Assembly (NCBI GenBank): GCA_947630515.1 | Contig: CANRHY010000056.1 | Location: forward strand, 1 to 6,653 | Length of the DNA: 6,653 nucleotides | Reading direction: 5' to 3' | DNA from: an uncultured Bacilli bacterium | Lineage (GTDB): Bacteria; Bacillota_I; Bacilli_A; RF39; UBA660 | In this document: in pieces, positions 5,837-6,653 of the stretch | Numbering within the stretch: position 1 is the stretch's first letter | Layout of the letters: each line of letters opens with the position of its first letter | Notes under the pieces: generated by a model | What the model saw: only the letters and a program-made list of their open reading frames with translations | Told to the model about the DNA's origin: nothing | Database searches by the model: none | Program-made: the position numbers and the translations under genes

Positions 5837-6427
5837 TGCGTCTATTTCATTTGCAATTTCTTTACCTTGGTGTTTAATTTTAAATTGCTTTCTAGCTAAA
5901 GCAATTGCATCATTATCTAAATTATCTATAGTGGCTTCTTCTATTACACGTCTAGATCAATCAAAATTAGCAGTTGCTTTAATTTGTTCAATTTTATTTT
6001 GAGATAAAACAGTTAAAGATTCACCATTTCTACCATATGGATAACCTTTCCAATTAATTGGAGAACCAGAAGCAGCTGGTACTTGAAACATAATTATCCT
6101 TTTTTCATCTAAATTTAAAGTATATATTTCTATAAAAGAGATATTATCAGTAGTATTATCAGAAATTTGTTTTTTAACATGATTAAAATTATTGTTTTCA
6201 CAAAATTGAGTATCAATAAGTTCATGCGTTTTATCATCAACTCCAAATACAATCCAACCATATTGTTTATCTCTAAGAGTCGCTTCATTACCTATAGCTG
6301 AAAAATATTTTCCTAGTTTATCAATATCAAAATTATTTTTAGCTTTTTTAAATTAAACGCATTCATTTTCATAATTTTTTAAAAGTACATTTAAAGTTTG
6401 AATTAGCTCTTCTTCAGATTTATACAT
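4763..6427 (-). pseudogene. AlbA_2 (Schlafen-like) / GHKL-ATPase-like COG2865 protein, broken by two in-frame stops
   Basis: Translating the minus strand from the ATG at 6427-6425 gives one continuous frame of 554 codons plus stop with two internal stops: TAA at 6355-6353 (codon 25) and TGA at 5959-5957 (codon 157). No frameshift is needed. Family features persist across both stops: an AlbA_2 domain (about 20-140; FKKA, GWIVFGV, NWKGYPYGRNGES), the link ATIDNLD, a GHKL-like ATPase region with LRELINNCIVHQDY (297-310) and TVGSGIRR (368-375), and a C-terminal winged-helix-like end (about 490-550). From recall, relatives read V-E-F-K at the first stop and D-W-S at the second, so GAA to TAA and TGG to TGA are the simplest lesions. 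Members are called putative transcriptional regulators or RecG-like proteins and often sit in variable islands; no function is proven here. A good promoter and ribosome binding site remain, so inactivation looks recent. Confidence 0.85.
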
Positions 6428-6432
6428 ATAAA

Positions 6433-6440
6433 TCACCTCT
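6433..6440 (-). promoter_or_regulatory. Ribosome binding site of the broken COG2865 gene
   Basis: On the minus strand AGAGGTGA lies 5 nt before the ATG at 6427. It resembles the GAGGTG used by dnaB and supports 6427 as the original start, upstream of both stop codons. Confidence 0.7.
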
Positions 6441-6447
6441 TAACCCT

Positions 6448-6476
6448 ATTTTATCAAATTAAAAAAATAAAGTCTA
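6448..6476 (-). promoter_or_regulatory. Sigma-A type promoter of the broken COG2865 gene
   Basis: Reading the minus strand, TAGACT (6476-6471, four of six matches to TTGACA) is followed after 17 bp by TAAAAT (6453-6448, five of six matches to TATAAT). The spacer is very T-rich. The predicted start near 6441 would give a short leader with the ribosome binding site almost at its 5' end. Confidence 0.5.
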
Positions 6477-6500
6477 CTAATTCAAAATATTAACCAGGAT

Positions 6501-6536
6501 AAACGCATGAAATTTTAAAATCATGTGTTTTTCTTT
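6501..6536 (+). terminator. Terminator-like hairpin upstream of the COG2865 gene
   Basis: AAACGCATGA (6501-6510) pairs with TCATGTGTTT (6521-6530) in a 10-bp stem with one G-U pair in the + strand RNA and a 10-nt loop. The + strand continues as TTCTTT, so the T-rich tail suits a + strand transcript, yet no + strand gene precedes it. On the minus strand the tail is only TTT. It could instead insulate the promoter at 6448-6476 from transcripts coming from the right. Confidence 0.35.
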
Positions 6537-6653
6537 AGCAATAAAGCAATATCTTTAGTATTAAGAAGTTTAAATATTTATCTCTTATGAACAATTTTAC
6601 TGATGAGGCTTGTTTATATTTTAATAAAATGGTAAACTATTATTGCTAGATAT
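6537..6653. other. AT-rich window end with no supportable gene
   Basis: I see no gene that can be supported here. A 20-codon + strand reading frame (6587-6649) and a short minus-strand frame ending in a TGA at 6523-6521 are the only open stretches, and neither has a ribosome binding site or a recognisable domain. The sequence may hold decayed remnants, which would fit an accessory region, but this cannot be judged from the bases shown. Confidence 0.4.

Noticed and set aside
5957..5959. Host genetic code with TGA read as Trp
   Set aside because: Trp codons in the operon genes and elsewhere in the same broken gene are TGG, only one in-frame TGA is seen, and the nearby in-frame TAA would remain a stop. 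A point mutation is simpler.
6230..6240. Second copy of the rlmH-end sequence (TATCATCAA) as a right attachment site
   Set aside because: Only TATCAT matches, it lies inside the COG2865 gene, and such a short AT-rich match is expected by chance.
6587..6649. Short + strand peptide starting MNNFTDEACLYF, faintly like the N-terminus of IS1595-type transposases
   Set aside because: It is only 20 codons before a TAG, has no ribosome binding site and no zinc-finger or DDE motif; the resemblance is too weak.

Overview
The window (about one-third G+C) looks like chromosomal DNA from a low-GC Bacillota, probably a Bacilli or Mollicutes-adjacent lineage. The basis is very A-rich codon use, clear GAGG-type ribosome binding sites, and the block rplI, dnaB, walJ (yycJ), rlmH, which resembles the Bacillus/Staphylococcus region running from rplI to rlmH. 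The assignment is inference; no marker here fixes the species.

Positions 14-44 hold an intrinsic terminator that closes an upstream unit. An extended -10 promoter (55-84) then starts a tightly packed five-gene + strand operon (102-4552): ribosomal protein L9, replicative helicase DnaB, a membrane-anchored LysM/G5/M23 cell-wall protein, the metallo-beta-lactamase-fold protein WalJ, and the 23S rRNA methyltransferase RlmH. Junctions are 1-nt gaps or overlaps of 1-8 nt, so translation is probably coupled. A hairpin terminator (4536-4568) overlaps the rlmH stop codon. The operon joins translation, replication and wall maintenance. The two-component genes walR and walK, which accompany walJ in Bacillus, are absent between dnaB and walJ, and the M23 gene stands in that place.

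Beyond rlmH the region looks accessory. A 178-bp array (4572-4749) holds 17 units of 10 or 11 bp around a GGT core; the 16 core-to-core spacings average exactly 10.5 bp, the B-DNA helical repeat. Thirteen bases past it is the 3' end of a convergent gene on the minus strand. This gene (6427 down to 4763) encodes an AlbA_2/Schlafen-like, GHKL-ATPase-like protein (COG2865 type). It keeps its promoter, ribosome binding site and a single reading frame, but carries an in-frame TAA at codon 25 and TGA at codon 157. I read it as a recently inactivated gene with an intact 357-codon 3' part.

The most notable points are the helically phased array, the two-stop AlbA_2 gene with TGA where a family Trp is expected, the position of this cargo at the 3' end of rlmH (the site used by staphylococcal SCC elements), and an M23 enzyme with HxD in place of the usual HxH. 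The last 220 bases carry the minus-strand promoter and one hairpin, and no gene I can support.
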